Counted from the stretch's first letter, positions 39,740 through 48,506 are shown. The stretch is 64,000 bases of DNA from JAFGPL01 sp963781805 (GCA_963781805.1 CAWAHF010000004.1:3410001-3474000), one strand, 5' to 3'. The notes: generated by a model from the letters alone, not told the origin. Made by a program: numbers and translations.

Positions 39740-40738
39740 ATGAAGGCGATTTATAGAATATTTATTATCATCTGTATTATTAACCCTTCTGCTATGCTGG
39801 CCCAACAACTTCCCAGATACAGCCAGTATATTATGAATGAGTTTTTAATTAATCCGGCTGTTGCGGGGGTTGATGGAAGAACCTCACTCGATCTTTCTGC
39901 CCGGAAAGAGTGGCTGGGATTTGTTCAGAATACACCTGAAACTTATTCATTTAGTGCACAAACAAGAATTCTTAAAAGCAAGTTCGCCATAAAATCCGGA
40001 CTCTTTGGCGGTAGTATTTTTAAGGGAGGCTCCAAAGGCCGGGTTGGGCTGGGATTAAATTTGTATAATGATAACAATGCAGCTATTCATCGTACAGGTT
40101 TTCAGATTGCCTATGCATATCATATTTTTATTCGGAATTCTCAACTCTCTCTTGGTTTGGCAGGTACGTTATATCAATTTAAAATCAGCAGTGAAGATGC
40201 GGTACTCAAAGATCCCGATGACAGGTTAAATGCACTGATTGGAAAGGGCACGTTTATTCCTGATGCCTCTTTCGGTATGAATTTTATGACTCAAAAATTA
40301 CATGTTGGATTTGCCGCTTCACAATTGTTCCAATCTTCATACAAAATTGGTTCAGTCTATGAATTTTCGCAATCTGAAGATATACGATTAAAAAGGCATT
40401 ATTTTATAATTGGTTCATTCAGAGATAAATTTAGCAGAAAACCTAAATGGGAATATGAACCTTCATTTATTTTCAGAACCAACGAACGACTCCAGACACT
40501 TACAGATTTTACTATAAAATTTCTTTACAACAGGGAATATTGGTTTGGATTTTCGGCGAGAACTTCCGGAGATTTAATTGCCATGCTTGGAATAAAATTC
40601 AACACCATGTACTTTGCCTATTCGTTCGATTACGGATTTAGCGGTATTACCCGATTTTCAAAAGGATCTCACGAAATAACACTGGCCGCAAAGTTTGGCG
40701 ACTCAGCAAGAAGGTATAGATGGCTTGAACGGTATTGA
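39740..40738 (+). CDS. PorP/SprF family type IX secretion system membrane protein
   Basis: This is a 332-residue outer-membrane protein with a signal peptide (hydrophobic residues 6-20, cleavage after SAMLAQ). It has the PorP/SprF hallmark N-terminus QLPRYSQYIMNEFLINPAVAG. The rest is made of amphipathic beta strands with many glycine/aromatic residues, consistent with a barrel. SprF-like proteins assist secretion or surface attachment of a specific type B CTD substrate, usually encoded just upstream. Here the giant adhesin ends 162 bp before the start, so this is its likely dedicated partner. It is followed by a convergent gene after 25 bp. Confidence 0.92.
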   Translation: MKAIYRIFIIICIINPSAMLAQQLPRYSQYIMNEFLINPAVAGVDGRTSLDLSARKEWLGFVQNTPETYSFSAQTRILKSKFAIKSGLFGGSIFKGGSKGRVGLGLNLYNDNNAAIHRTGFQIAYAYHIFIRNSQLSLGLAGTLYQFKISSEDAVLKDPDDRLNALIGKGTFIPDASFGMNFMTQKLHVGFAASQLFQSSYKIGSVYEFSQSEDIRLKRHYFIIGSFRDKFSRKPKWEYEPSFIFRTNERLQTLTDFTIKFLYNREYWFGFSARTSGDLIAMLGIKFNTMYFAYSFDYGFSGITRFSKGSHEITLAAKFGDSARRYRWLERY

Positions 40739-40763
40739 TAACCCGGTTTTTTTATTGAAAACA

Positions 40764-41561
40764 TCAATATTCCAGTCGGATATGATAACCCCCGTATTTT
40801 CTGATATTCAATACTTCGCCTGATGCAAACAGAAGATATTGACCTTTAATTCCCGTCAGGCGTACCTTTGAAATTTTCTGCTTATCAAGGTCGACACTCT
40901 TAATTTTTTGAGGATACGAGGTAACCGGATAAGTAAGATGGATGACTTCATCTTCGTCGCAAAAATAGTTTCTAAAATCCATAGGTAACAGCTCCTCCAC
41001 TTTCCATTTTTCATCCTGCAATTCTGTCTCTGAATCCATTATTCCGGACAGCATCTGTCTCCAGTTGGTTTTATCTGAAAATAGTTGTTTCAATGCTACC
41101 TCGATAAGTCCGGCTTTAAATCTGTTGGGCGTTAATGCCAGCCGTATAGCCCGGTCTGCTCCCTGATCTATCCATCGGGTTGGAATTTGTGTATTTCTGG
41201 TAACTCCTACTTTAATTGCTGGTGTCAGTGCCAGGTAAACATAGTGGTCGATCAGACAATGTGTGCGTGCATATTCCATGTCCCGTGCAATACCTTCATG
41301 AGCTCTGCATAATTCCGGCCTGAGAACACATTCTTCGGCTTCAGGCGCTGAACTAAAACATTGGTAGCAATAACCTTGTGCAAATGAATTTTTTGTTGGT
41401 TTACCACATCTTATGCAATTAATGGCACCTGTTGCTTCCAAGGTTAAATCCAAGCCGATAATTTCATTCATATAGAGTTCTTTTTCATCAATAGGCAAAT
41501 AATACTGAACCGGCACATTATATTCGGTACGCATTTTTCTAATTGTTCCTTCGATTTTCAT
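40764..41561 (-). CDS. DUF2797 domain-containing protein
   Basis: This is a 265-residue cytoplasmic protein with the DUF2797 layout. A probable zinc-binding site is formed by CIRCGKP and CYQCF (about residues 49-70), with further Cys/His in ECVLRPELCRAHEG. The GIY-YIG-like segment HYVYLALTPAIKVGVTRNTQIPTRWIDQGA follows (in pieces, about residues 107-136). The function of the family is unknown. The length is normal. It is a single gene, convergent with the PorP/SprF gene and divergent from the PspC module, whose promoter lies about 80 bp from its start. Confidence 0.85.
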   Translation of the reverse strand: MKIEGTIRKMRTEYNVPVQYYLPIDEKELYMNEIIGLDLTLEATGAINCIRCGKPTKNSFAQGYCYQCFSSAPEAEECVLRPELCRAHEGIARDMEYARTHCLIDHYVYLALTPAIKVGVTRNTQIPTRWIDQGADRAIRLALTPNRFKAGLIEVALKQLFSDKTNWRQMLSGIMDSETELQDEKWKVEELLPMDFRNYFCDEDEVIHLTYPVTSYPQKIKSVDLDKQKISKVRLTGIKGQYLLFASGEVLNIRKYGGYHIRLEY

Positions 41562-41644
41562 AGACTGTTCAAAAAAAAATTAAAATGTAAAGGTCAGATA
41601 TTATGACAATTATAACAATAATTAAATTTTTTTACTACCATGTA

Positions 41645-41676
41645 TTGCATAGTAGTGATTTTTTTATATATCTTTG
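41645..41676 (+). promoter_or_regulatory. Promoter of the PspC/PadR module
   Basis: TTG at 41645-41647, a 21-nt spacer, then TATCTTTG at 41669-41676: a good match to the Bacteroidetes consensus. The start point would be near 41683, just before the small open frame at 41697 and about 340 nt before the first PspC gene. Confidence 0.6.
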
Positions 41677-41696
41677 TATAGTCTAATACTTAAATT

Positions 41697-42002
41697 TTGC
41701 AATTACTAAAATTAAGACTTGTGCGCCATTATTTCAGATATATCACTTTAATTATTCTAATCATATTTATTATGATAATAATTTATCAAAACCAACATCC
41801 TGAAAATCGTCGCAGCAATCATTATTATCCGGATACAAATAACCAGGCAAATGTTGAAAAAAGCCTTTTTATACCCCTTAATAATGACAGTAACAGAATT
41901 GAAAATCAAAACGGAACAATGAAGAATGCTGAAAAAAAGAATATTAATTCAAATTATTGGTTTATAACCATTAATAACTATCCATATGAAGTTAAAAATT
42001 AA
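41697..42002 (+). CDS. Small single-pass membrane protein (uncertain)
   Basis: This 101-codon frame starts with TTG 14 nt after the predicted transcription start. It would encode a basic N-terminus, one strong membrane helix (about residues 15-30, ITLIILIIFIMIIIYQ) and an Asn-rich polar tail. No family is recognised, and the Asn/Lys-rich tail could simply reflect AT-rich DNA. Its position as first frame of the PspC/PadR transcript, 21 bp before the first PspC gene, argues for a real gene. The non-ATG start argues against. If it is not coding, the stretch is a 340-nt leader. Confidence 0.4.
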   Translation: MQLLKLRLVRHYFRYITLIILIIFIMIIIYQNQHPENRRSNHYYPDTNNQANVEKSLFIPLNNDSNRIENQNGTMKNAEKKNINSNYWFITINNYPYEVKN

Positions 42003-42023
42003 AAATATTTAAATACCAAACAA

Positions 42024-42635
42024 ATGAAAAAAACAATTTCGGTTAATCTTAATGGCACCCTTTTTTATATTGACAATGATGCCTACGCTCTCCTCGAGGA
42101 ATATCTGAACCGTATCGAGGTTCATTTTTCGGGTGAGGATGAGGCAAAAGAAATAATGTCGGATATAGAAGCCCGAATAGCAGAAATCCTGAATGAACGA
42201 ACAGGTGGCGCAAAAAAAGTAGTCTCTTCAGACGACATTGAAGAAATTATCAGAATTATGGGGAGTCCAAACGACTTTGGCGAACAAGGTCAGGAAGAGC
42301 ATAAAAACAATTATCATTCGCACTCACACAAGCACAGGAGAATTTATCGCGATCCTGATAATCGTGTATTAGGAGGTGTTTGTGGTGGTTTGGGAGCATA
42401 TGTCAATGTTGATCCTGTTATTTTCAGGATCATCTTTGTAGTTGCTTTTTTTGGTGTTGGTGTAGGTTTTTTAATCTATCTTCTTTTGTGGATTATCATT
42501 CCTGAAGCAACAACCACTGCACAAAAACTTGAAATGCGCGGCGATCCCGTAAATGTTTCTAATATTGGAAACTTCTTTAAGGAGGAGTTTGAAAGTGTAA
42601 AAAAAAGTTTCAAAGGCAAAAAAAACACTAACTAA
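42024..42635 (+). CDS. PspC domain-containing membrane protein (short form)
   Basis: This is a 203-residue protein. Residues 1-90 form a soluble N-terminal domain shared with the second PspC gene downstream (ISVNLNGTLFYIDNDAYALL, then IMSDIEARIAEILNER). A His-rich linker follows (YHSHSHKHRR), then the PspC domain (about residues 108-160: RIYRDPDNRVLGGVCGGLGA, then two membrane-associated segments ending LLLWIIIPE). A charged tail ends the protein. PspC proteins sense or signal envelope stress in enterobacteria; in Bacteroidota the role is not established. It lies in one transcript with the PadR regulator (43 bp) and the long PspC paralogue. Confidence 0.88.
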   Translation: MKKTISVNLNGTLFYIDNDAYALLEEYLNRIEVHFSGEDEAKEIMSDIEARIAEILNERTGGAKKVVSSDDIEEIIRIMGSPNDFGEQGQEEHKNNYHSHSHKHRRIYRDPDNRVLGGVCGGLGAYVNVDPVIFRIIFVVAFFGVGVGFLIYLLLWIIIPEATTTAQKLEMRGDPVNVSNIGNFFKEEFESVKKSFKGKKNTN

Positions 42636-42678
42636 ATGAGATTAGAACTAGTTCAGAAACTTAATAAAAGATTACATA

Positions 42679-43008
42679 ATGAATGCAGAAAATGCAAAGG
42701 CACAGATGAGGAAGGGAATACTGGAATATTGCATTCTAACTATTATTGCAGAAGGTGATGCGTATGCTTCAGATATTCTTAACAAATTGAAAGCTGCCAG
42801 GCTGATTGTTGTAGAGGGTACCATATATCCACTGTTAACCAGGCAAAAAAATGCCGGATTACTGAGTTACAGATGGGAGGAATCTACACAAGGCCCGCCC
42901 AGAAAATATTACTCATTAACCGAAACAGGTAAAGAATTTCTAAACGAGCTAGATACGTCATGGTATGAGCTGGTTGAAGCTATTAACAATATCAAATCCA
43001 AATCCTAA
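42679..43008 (+). CDS. PadR family transcriptional regulator
   Basis: This is a 109-residue winged-helix repressor of the PadR-s type. The N-terminal helix-turn-helix reads LEYCILTIIAEGDAYASDIL. It is followed by VVEGTIYPLLTRQKNAGLL and the wing (YRWEESTQGPPRKYYSLTE). There is a short C-terminal dimer helix. PadR regulators usually repress their own operon, so the predicted promoter at 41645-41676 is the obvious target. No clear PadR dyad was found there by eye. It is placed between two PspC genes, 16 bp before the second. Confidence 0.93.
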   Translation: MNAENAKAQMRKGILEYCILTIIAEGDAYASDILNKLKAARLIVVEGTIYPLLTRQKNAGLLSYRWEESTQGPPRKYYSLTETGKEFLNELDTSWYELVEAINNIKSKS

Positions 43009-43024
43009 AAATAAACCAATTACT

Positions 43025-44632
43025 ATGAAGAAAGCAATGCAGATAAGTATCGGTGGTATGCATTTTCATATTGACGAAGATGCCTATGCCCTGCTTGGGG
43101 AATATACCGATTCACTTAGAGAATATTTCGCAAAGGAAGGAGATGCCAGCAAAGAAATAATAGACGATATAGAAAACCGGATGGCTGAACTCCTGAGTTC
43201 CAGAATTACAGATTCCAAACAGGTGGTATCGCTTGATGATATTAAGGAAATTATCAATATACTGGGCAAAATTGAAGAGTTCGAATTTGAAACCCCTGCA
43301 GATGAATCGGCTAATCCGCAAGAAGACACTGAATACAATCGCAAAGAATACAGAAGATTATACCGGGATCCTGATAATTCTATTTTGGGAGGAGTTTGCA
43401 GTGGCTTAGCAGCATATTTTAATATTGAGATATGGATTGTAAGATTGATTTTTATCTTCCTGGCCTTTTTCAATATCATTTTGCATAATGTTTTCAGTTT
43501 GCTTGGAGTTGGTGTAATCCTTTATGTTGTTTTGTGGATAGTTATACCCAAAGCCCGCACCACAGCACAAAAACTTCAGATGAGGGGTGAGCCGGTAACC
43601 GTAGAAACTATTAAGCGGTCTGTAAACAAAGAGTACCGTAAAGTTAAATCCAGTGTTTCAAACATTGGTCATTCCGATGGTTTCAGACAAGGGGCAAATG
43701 TAATTGAGGAATTGTTTAAGGCTTTTGGTCGGGTAATTCTGGTATTCTTAAAAGTTTTTGTTTATGTCATTGGTTTTTTCTTTCTTCTTGCAGGACTCAT
43801 TTTATTGGCCGGAGTTGTTACAGCAGTCTTTACACACCATCATTGGGTACAGCATTTTGACTGGCCCCAGATATACATTCCAAATCTTTCAGACTTTTTC
43901 TCGGATCCAACTTCCATTACAATTGTTGCGGTGTGCGCAATCATCCTCATCGCTATCCCAATTATCAGTTTGATTGTATGGGGAATTAAACTCCTTGTCA
44001 ATATTCGTGGCAGCAACAGGGTTTTGCAAGCATCTGCGGTTACCATCTGGGTTATTGCATTGATTGTACTTATTGCTATGATTTTTACCGAAAGCAATTC
44101 CTTTGCTTTCCAGGCCTCCTCTTCGGATGATAAACCTTTGAAACCAACGAAAGCATCAACAATATATCTTGAGCTAAAAGATATGAATAACGTTCTGGAT
44201 GGAATTACTGTGTATTCTATTTTTGATTATGATATTTATTATGACAAGGAAAAAGAAAAAATTCTTGGGAAACCAGAATTAAATATTTCGGAAAGTCAAA
44301 ATCATAAGGTAGAACTAATTCTTACAAAGAAAATCAGAAATATAGGCATGAAGGATGCAGACGATTTTCTTGAGGACATTGATTATAATTGGAATCAGCG
44401 CGACTCTATTCTGATTTTTGATAATTATTTCAGTATGGATGAGAAAAATAAATGGCGATTTGCAGAAGTGGAACTTACCCTGAGGATTCCGAAAAATCAA
44501 AAAATTCAAATCTCGAAAAGCATGGCGAAAATTTTAGATTCTTTTTGGCTGAACGAAACTGTGGGAAGATGGGAGGCTTACGACAGAAAACTCATTATGA
44601 CTGATTCGGGTTTGAAATTTGCTGAAGAATAG
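43025..44632 (+). CDS. PspC domain-containing membrane protein (long form)
   Basis: This is a 535-residue protein from the ATG at 43025. The frame is open further up, but an earlier start would overlap padR. The N-terminal domain (ISIGGMHFHIDEDAYALLGE, then IIDDIENRMAELLSSR) and the PspC domain (RLYRDPDNSILGGVCSGLAA, about residues 118-175) parallel the short paralogue, so the pair arose by duplication. Extra parts are three further membrane helices (about residues 225-255, 285-305 and 325-350) and a periplasmic C-terminal beta-rich domain of about 170 residues (TIYLELKDMNN ... AEVELTLRIPKNQ). The last gene of the module, it is followed by a strong terminator hairpin at 44679. Confidence 0.88.
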   Translation: MKKAMQISIGGMHFHIDEDAYALLGEYTDSLREYFAKEGDASKEIIDDIENRMAELLSSRITDSKQVVSLDDIKEIINILGKIEEFEFETPADESANPQEDTEYNRKEYRRLYRDPDNSILGGVCSGLAAYFNIEIWIVRLIFIFLAFFNIILHNVFSLLGVGVILYVVLWIVIPKARTTAQKLQMRGEPVTVETIKRSVNKEYRKVKSSVSNIGHSDGFRQGANVIEELFKAFGRVILVFLKVFVYVIGFFFLLAGLILLAGVVTAVFTHHHWVQHFDWPQIYIPNLSDFFSDPTSITIVAVCAIILIAIPIISLIVWGIKLLVNIRGSNRVLQASAVTIWVIALIVLIAMIFTESNSFAFQASSSDDKPLKPTKASTIYLELKDMNNVLDGITVYSIFDYDIYYDKEKEKILGKPELNISESQNHKVELILTKKIRNIGMKDADDFLEDIDYNWNQRDSILIFDNYFSMDEKNKWRFAEVELTLRIPKNQKIQISKSMAKILDSFWLNETVGRWEAYDRKLIMTDSGLKFAEE

Positions 44633-44678
44633 CATGGCTGAAACTTTTCAATTTGTAAGCTATTAAAGGGTGTTTATC

Positions 44679-44706
44679 AAAAAAAGGTTTGTACAAACCT
44701 TTTTTT
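44679..44706 (+). terminator. Rho-independent terminator after the PspC/PadR module
   Basis: AAAAAAAGGTTTGT is followed directly by its reverse complement ACAAACCTTTTTTT, a perfect 28-bp palindrome with a T run. It lies 46 bp after the PspC stop. Because it is palindromic it could also act on the minus strand. Confidence 0.8.
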
Positions 44707-44717
44707 TTATATTTTTG
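44688..44717 (+). promoter_or_regulatory. Promoter of tRNA-Gln, overlapping the terminator
   Basis: TTTG at 44688-44691, 18 nt, then TATTTTTG at 44710-44717 fits the Bacteroidetes promoter. The -33 box lies inside the terminator hairpin. The predicted start is near 44724, about 15 nt before the tRNA. Confidence 0.65.
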
Positions 44718-44738
44718 CACGACATTTTTAAAGCATTC

Positions 44739-44809
44739 TGTCCCGTGGTGTAATGGTAGCACTGCAGATTTTGGTTCTGCCTGTCCAGGTTCGAATCCTA
44801 GCGGGACAG
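44739..44809 (+). tRNA. tRNA-Gln (anticodon TTG)
   Basis: This is a 71-nt cloverleaf. The acceptor is TGTCCCG with CGGGACA, and the anticodon stem is GCAGA/TCTGC with loop TTTTGGT (anticodon TTG). The T loop is TTCGAAT and the discriminator is G. The terminal CCA is not encoded. It has its own promoter and is followed at once by a terminator. Confidence 0.96.
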
Positions 44810-44812
44810 CAA

Positions 44813-44856
44813 AAAAAATCCCATTGTAAGCTAAAATTCCTACAATGGGATTTTTT
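44813..44856. terminator. Bidirectional terminator between tRNA-Gln and DUF2723 gene
   Basis: A perfect 16-bp stem (AAAAAATCCCATTGTA / TACAATGGGATTTTTT) with a 12-nt loop. A/T runs on both sides let it end the tRNA-Gln transcript on the plus strand and the DUF2723 transcript on the minus strand, whose stop is 20 bp away. Confidence 0.9.
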
Positions 44857-44875
44857 AATTCATTAATCTTATCTC

Positions 44876-47800
44876 CTATTCTTCAATCTTTCTTGAATAA
44901 AGCTGAAACAGTTCGTTCAATTTTTCATTAAGAGCTGCACCCGATTCGGTTTGTCCATTGTTTTGCAATGTAATCGCCATATTTTGTATCATTTGCAGGT
45001 GATATCGAATCTCGTAATTGCTTTCACTAATAATTTTTGGTGATTGCTCCAGATAGTAATTAATCAGTCTGATACAAAAATCAGAATATTTATCTATGAT
45101 GGCATTTGCTTTATCAATTTGTTTGCATTTCAGATATGAATCTGCTATTCCTATAACATAGTTATCGTAAGGGACCTTATTATAGGGGGTAAGCTCAACG
45201 ATACGATCTAATACCTTTATGGCTTTTTCAGTTTTCTGTTCTTCAATAAGTTTGTTTGCCAGTCGTACAAATCTGTTTCTAAGTCTGATAATAGAAAGCG
45301 TTCTTAAATGAAAATCATCCAGGTAAACATCCGGTTGGTTCATCCTGCCATATTCAAATTTATTCATCAGATTATCATACATAATATCGGTATCTATCCT
45401 TCCGGTATTTAGTGCTCCGGCTGAAGGTGTCATTATGGGTACCAGCCTGTAGGCAATTCCATCCAATTGCATATAATTTTCGAGTCCCAATGTTCCTTCC
45501 TGATTTGTAGAAACATAATAAATAGGTCTCTTCCAATCATTGTGGGCGAGGATATCAAGAACGATTAGTTCACTTTTACCGAGGTTGCTGCGGTTCATAC
45601 TCCACTCGATTGCAGGTACAATCTTCGAGGCATCCTCTTGTTTAACAGTTCCATTGGCCAGCACTACCGAAGAGTCTACAGGAATTCTGAACTTATGTGT
45701 AGGAATAAAATTGAATTTGTATCCCATTTGCGTTTCTACCTTGGTCTGTGGATTATCGCTTGTACAAAAATCAACCAAATCCTTTATATCCACATATTGC
45801 TTTAACCTGTCGGCTACATAGATCATATCACGGGTACCCATCAGGTACTTTTTCGAAGGGATTGTAATTGGCAAAGGATCTGAATCATAAGACTTTTGTT
45901 TCATGGCATCAATGTACCAATCCATATTTAACAACATCAGGTTTACGATTCGCACATCGGGTCTGACACCTTCAACTTCCTGAATATACCATAACGGGAA
46001 GGTATCATTGTCTCCATTGGTAAACAATATTGCATTTGGTGCACATGAATTCAGATAATCGTAAGCAATATCGCGTGCCGTATATCTGCCCGAGCGATCA
46101 TGATCGTTCCAGGTTTCCCTGCCCATTGTTACCGGTACTGCGAAAGTGCAAAGCAGGAAGATTGCCAGGGCTCCGGCAACATTTTGCAATCGTTTCCCAA
46201 CCGAATCAAAAATCCCGTAAACTCCAATTCCAATCCAGATTGCAAAGGCATAAAACGAGCCGGCATAGGCATAATCCCGTTCCCTGGGTTGCAGGGGAGT
46301 CTGATTCAGATATATAACGATAGCTAGCCCTGTAAGAATAAACAAAAACATAACAACCCAAAAATTCTTTACATCTTTCTGAGCCTGATAGAACAATCCG
46401 ACCAGACCCAGTAAAAATGGCAGAAAATAGTATTTGTTCCTTGACGGTGTGTTTGCCAATTCTTCAGGCATATCCTTGGTTGATCCAACCATGTAGCGAT
46501 CAATAAAATCAATGCCGCTTATCCAATTCCCGTCTGTTGCGCCGCCATACCCTTGTTTGTCGTTCTGCCGTCCAACAAAATTCCACATAAAATATCTGAG
46601 GTACATTTGTCCCACCTGGTATTTGAAAAAGAATTTAAGGTTTTGTATAAAAGTTGGAGGCCGGTTAGGTGAAGATCTGTCATAGACAATATCCCCATTC
46701 CTGTCTCTTATGATATTCCCTTTTTCATCGGTTTTTGGATTATAAACTTCTGATTCCTTGATTCCGGCCCAATCCATATAAACCTGAATATGATCATTGC
46801 TGGAGCTCCACATACGGGGGAAAAGGGTAACATATTTCTTATTATATTCATATTCGATTTTCCGGTTCGTCACAACATATTTTCCGTTTTCAGGGGTATA
46901 GGTACGTTTGGTTTGTTTCGATTTGATCGGTCGTGCATTAAAATACTGACCTACAAACAGAGGTCTTTCTCCATATTGTTCCCGGTTTAAATAGGATAAC
47001 AAATTAAAAACATTTTCAGGATTATTTTCATCCATAGGAGGATTTGCCAAAGATCTGATTACAATAATTGCATAGGTTGAATAGCCCAAAAGAATTACTG
47101 TTAAAGCTGTTAAAATGGTATTCAATAATATCTGCTTCTTCTTCAGGGTTTTATGAATTCCATAGATTAAAACTGCTGTTAAAATTATCAGATAGATTAT
47201 AACCCCTGAATTATATGGCATTCCAAATCCATTGACAAATATGAGTTCAAAACGCGAAGCAAACCAAACAGCTCCGGGAATAATAATATACATCACTGAA
47301 CCCAGTAACACAACCGAAACGAGCAATGCTTTGATAGTCCCGGCAGGAGTAACATTGTATTTGCGGAAATAAAATACAAGCACTATGGCAGGGATTGCCA
47401 GCAGGTTAAGCAAATGAACACCAATGGATAATCCCATCAGATAAGCTATGAGTATTATCCACCTGGTAGCATATTTGTCATCCGCTTCATTTTCCCATTT
47501 TAGAATTGCCCAAAAGACAAGGGCTGTAAACAACGATGAGCTTGCATATACTTCGCCTTCCACAGCAGAAAACCAAAACGTATCCGAAAATGTATATGCC
47601 AGAGAACCTACTATTCCGCTGCCAATAATTGCAACCAATTGTGCAGGGGTATAATTGCCTTCTTCTGAACGAATTATTCTTCTTACAAGATGGGTAATGG
47701 TCCAGAATAAAAACAGGATAGTAAATGCACTTGCCAGAGCTGACATTGAGTTTATCATTTTGGCAACATGTGCAGAATTGCCCGTAAATAAACTAAAAAA

Positions 47801-47986
47801 TCTGGCCATTAACATGAAAAACGGAGCTCCGGGTGGATGGCCAACCTGTAATTTAAATGAACTTGCAATAAACTCACCACAATCCCAAAGACTTGTGGTA
47901 GGCTCAATGGTTGCCAGATATACATATGCAGCAACCAGGAACACTATCCATCCGAACAGAATATTCCATTTACGAAAATTGACCAT
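44876..47986 (-). CDS. DUF2723 family membrane protein (O-mannosyltransferase-like)
   Basis: This is a 1,036-residue polytopic membrane protein. The first 120 residues carry the DUF2723 signature: IFLVAAYVYLATIEPTT-like first helix, then LWDCGEFIASSFKLQVGHPPG, with the acidic residue after the first helix that GT-C glycosyltransferases use, then MLMARFFSLF. About a dozen membrane helices extend to residue ~640, with large loops, including one with NGDNDTFPLWYIQEVEGVRPDVR in pieces. The last 250 residues are soluble and include a TPR-like part (KAIKVLDRIVELTPYNKVPYD). The family is distantly related to protein O-mannosyltransferases and is common in Bacteroidota, so a role in protein O-glycosylation of exported proteins is plausible but inferred. 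It is a single gene with a shared terminator at its 3' end. Confidence 0.88.
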   Translation of the reverse strand: MVNFRKWNILFGWIVFLVAAYVYLATIEPTTSLWDCGEFIASSFKLQVGHPPGAPFFMLMARFFSLFTGNSAHVAKMINSMSALASAFTILFLFWTITHLVRRIIRSEEGNYTPAQLVAIIGSGIVGSLAYTFSDTFWFSAVEGEVYASSSLFTALVFWAILKWENEADDKYATRWIILIAYLMGLSIGVHLLNLLAIPAIVLVFYFRKYNVTPAGTIKALLVSVVLLGSVMYIIIPGAVWFASRFELIFVNGFGMPYNSGVIIYLIILTAVLIYGIHKTLKKKQILLNTILTALTVILLGYSTYAIIVIRSLANPPMDENNPENVFNLLSYLNREQYGERPLFVGQYFNARPIKSKQTKRTYTPENGKYVVTNRKIEYEYNKKYVTLFPRMWSSSNDHIQVYMDWAGIKESEVYNPKTDEKGNIIRDRNGDIVYDRSSPNRPPTFIQNLKFFFKYQVGQMYLRYFMWNFVGRQNDKQGYGGATDGNWISGIDFIDRYMVGSTKDMPEELANTPSRNKYYFLPFLLGLVGLFYQAQKDVKNFWVVMFLFILTGLAIVIYLNQTPLQPRERDYAYAGSFYAFAIWIGIGVYGIFDSVGKRLQNVAGALAIFLLCTFAVPVTMGRETWNDHDRSGRYTARDIAYDYLNSCAPNAILFTNGDNDTFPLWYIQEVEGVRPDVRIVNLMLLNMDWYIDAMKQKSYDSDPLPITIPSKKYLMGTRDMIYVADRLKQYVDIKDLVDFCTSDNPQTKVETQMGYKFNFIPTHKFRIPVDSSVVLANGTVKQEDASKIVPAIEWSMNRSNLGKSELIVLDILAHNDWKRPIYYVSTNQEGTLGLENYMQLDGIAYRLVPIMTPSAGALNTGRIDTDIMYDNLMNKFEYGRMNQPDVYLDDFHLRTLSIIRLRNRFVRLANKLIEEQKTEKAIKVLDRIVELTPYNKVPYDNYVIGIADSYLKCKQIDKANAIIDKYSDFCIRLINYYLEQSPKIISESNYEIRYHLQMIQNMAITLQNNGQTESGAALNEKLNELFQLYSRKIEE

Positions 47987-48180
47987 ATGCTAAAGTTTTA
48001 TTAAAGCGTAAATATAGAAAAACCAACCTACAACTGATCCAATTTTTCAATTTTTGGTGAAAATTATCGTAACGATTCTCAAATTCAATGAGACGTTGCA
48101 GCAAACTTATCGCTGCTACAAATCATACACAATGAATGAAAATATCAGGAAAGAAGTCTAAATAATATGATATAGTCAAA

Positions 48181-48208
48181 AAAACTGCCGGAATAAATTC
48201 CGGCAGTT
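48181..48208 (-). terminator. Rho-independent terminator of tRNA-Asn
   Basis: AAACTGCCGGAA-TAAA-TTCCGGCAGTTT: a perfect 12-bp GC-rich stem with a 4-nt loop. On the minus strand it is followed by a run of T. It starts 4 nt after the tRNA-Asn 3' end. Confidence 0.92.
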
Positions 48209-48211
48209 TCT

Positions 48212-48286
48212 GCTCCTCAGGTAGGACTCGAACCTACGGCCCTCTGGTTAACAGCCAGATGCTCTAACCGACTGAGCTACTGAGGA
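48212..48286 (-). tRNA. tRNA-Asn (anticodon GTT)
   Basis: This is a 75-nt cloverleaf on the minus strand. The acceptor is TCCTCAG with CTGAGGA, the D arm GCTC...GAGC, the anticodon stem TCTGG/CCAGA with loop CTGTTAA (anticodon GTT), and the T loop TTCGAGT with discriminator G. CCA is not encoded. It has its own promoter (48382-48412) and terminator. Confidence 0.97.
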
Positions 48287-48381
48287 ATTTTAGCTCTTTA
48301 ATACATAACTTTTTTCAGAAGTGTAATTTCCAGGATAATAATGAATAAAACTTCTGAAAGGCTGATTAATAAAGAGCGTCG

Positions 48382-48412
48382 CAAAAGTATATTAAAATAT
48401 GCAATTATGCAA
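48382..48412 (-). promoter_or_regulatory. Promoter of tRNA-Asn
   Basis: On the minus strand: TTG (48410-48412), 20 nt, then TACTTTTG (48382-48389). This fits the Bacteroidetes consensus and predicts a start near 48375, with a 5' leader of about 90 nt before the mature tRNA. Confidence 0.6.
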
Positions 48413-48506
48413 TGAAATATTTTAATTTTTAGAAAAGTTTTTGAATGTCTGAAATGATTCAAAAAGCCCTATATTAGCGATATCAAATCTTTTTAATACG
48501 TAAATT

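Noticed and set aside
47655..47993. 112-codon open frame antisense to the DUF2723 gene
   Set aside because: It is fully covered by the N-terminal signature of the DUF2723 protein on the other strand.
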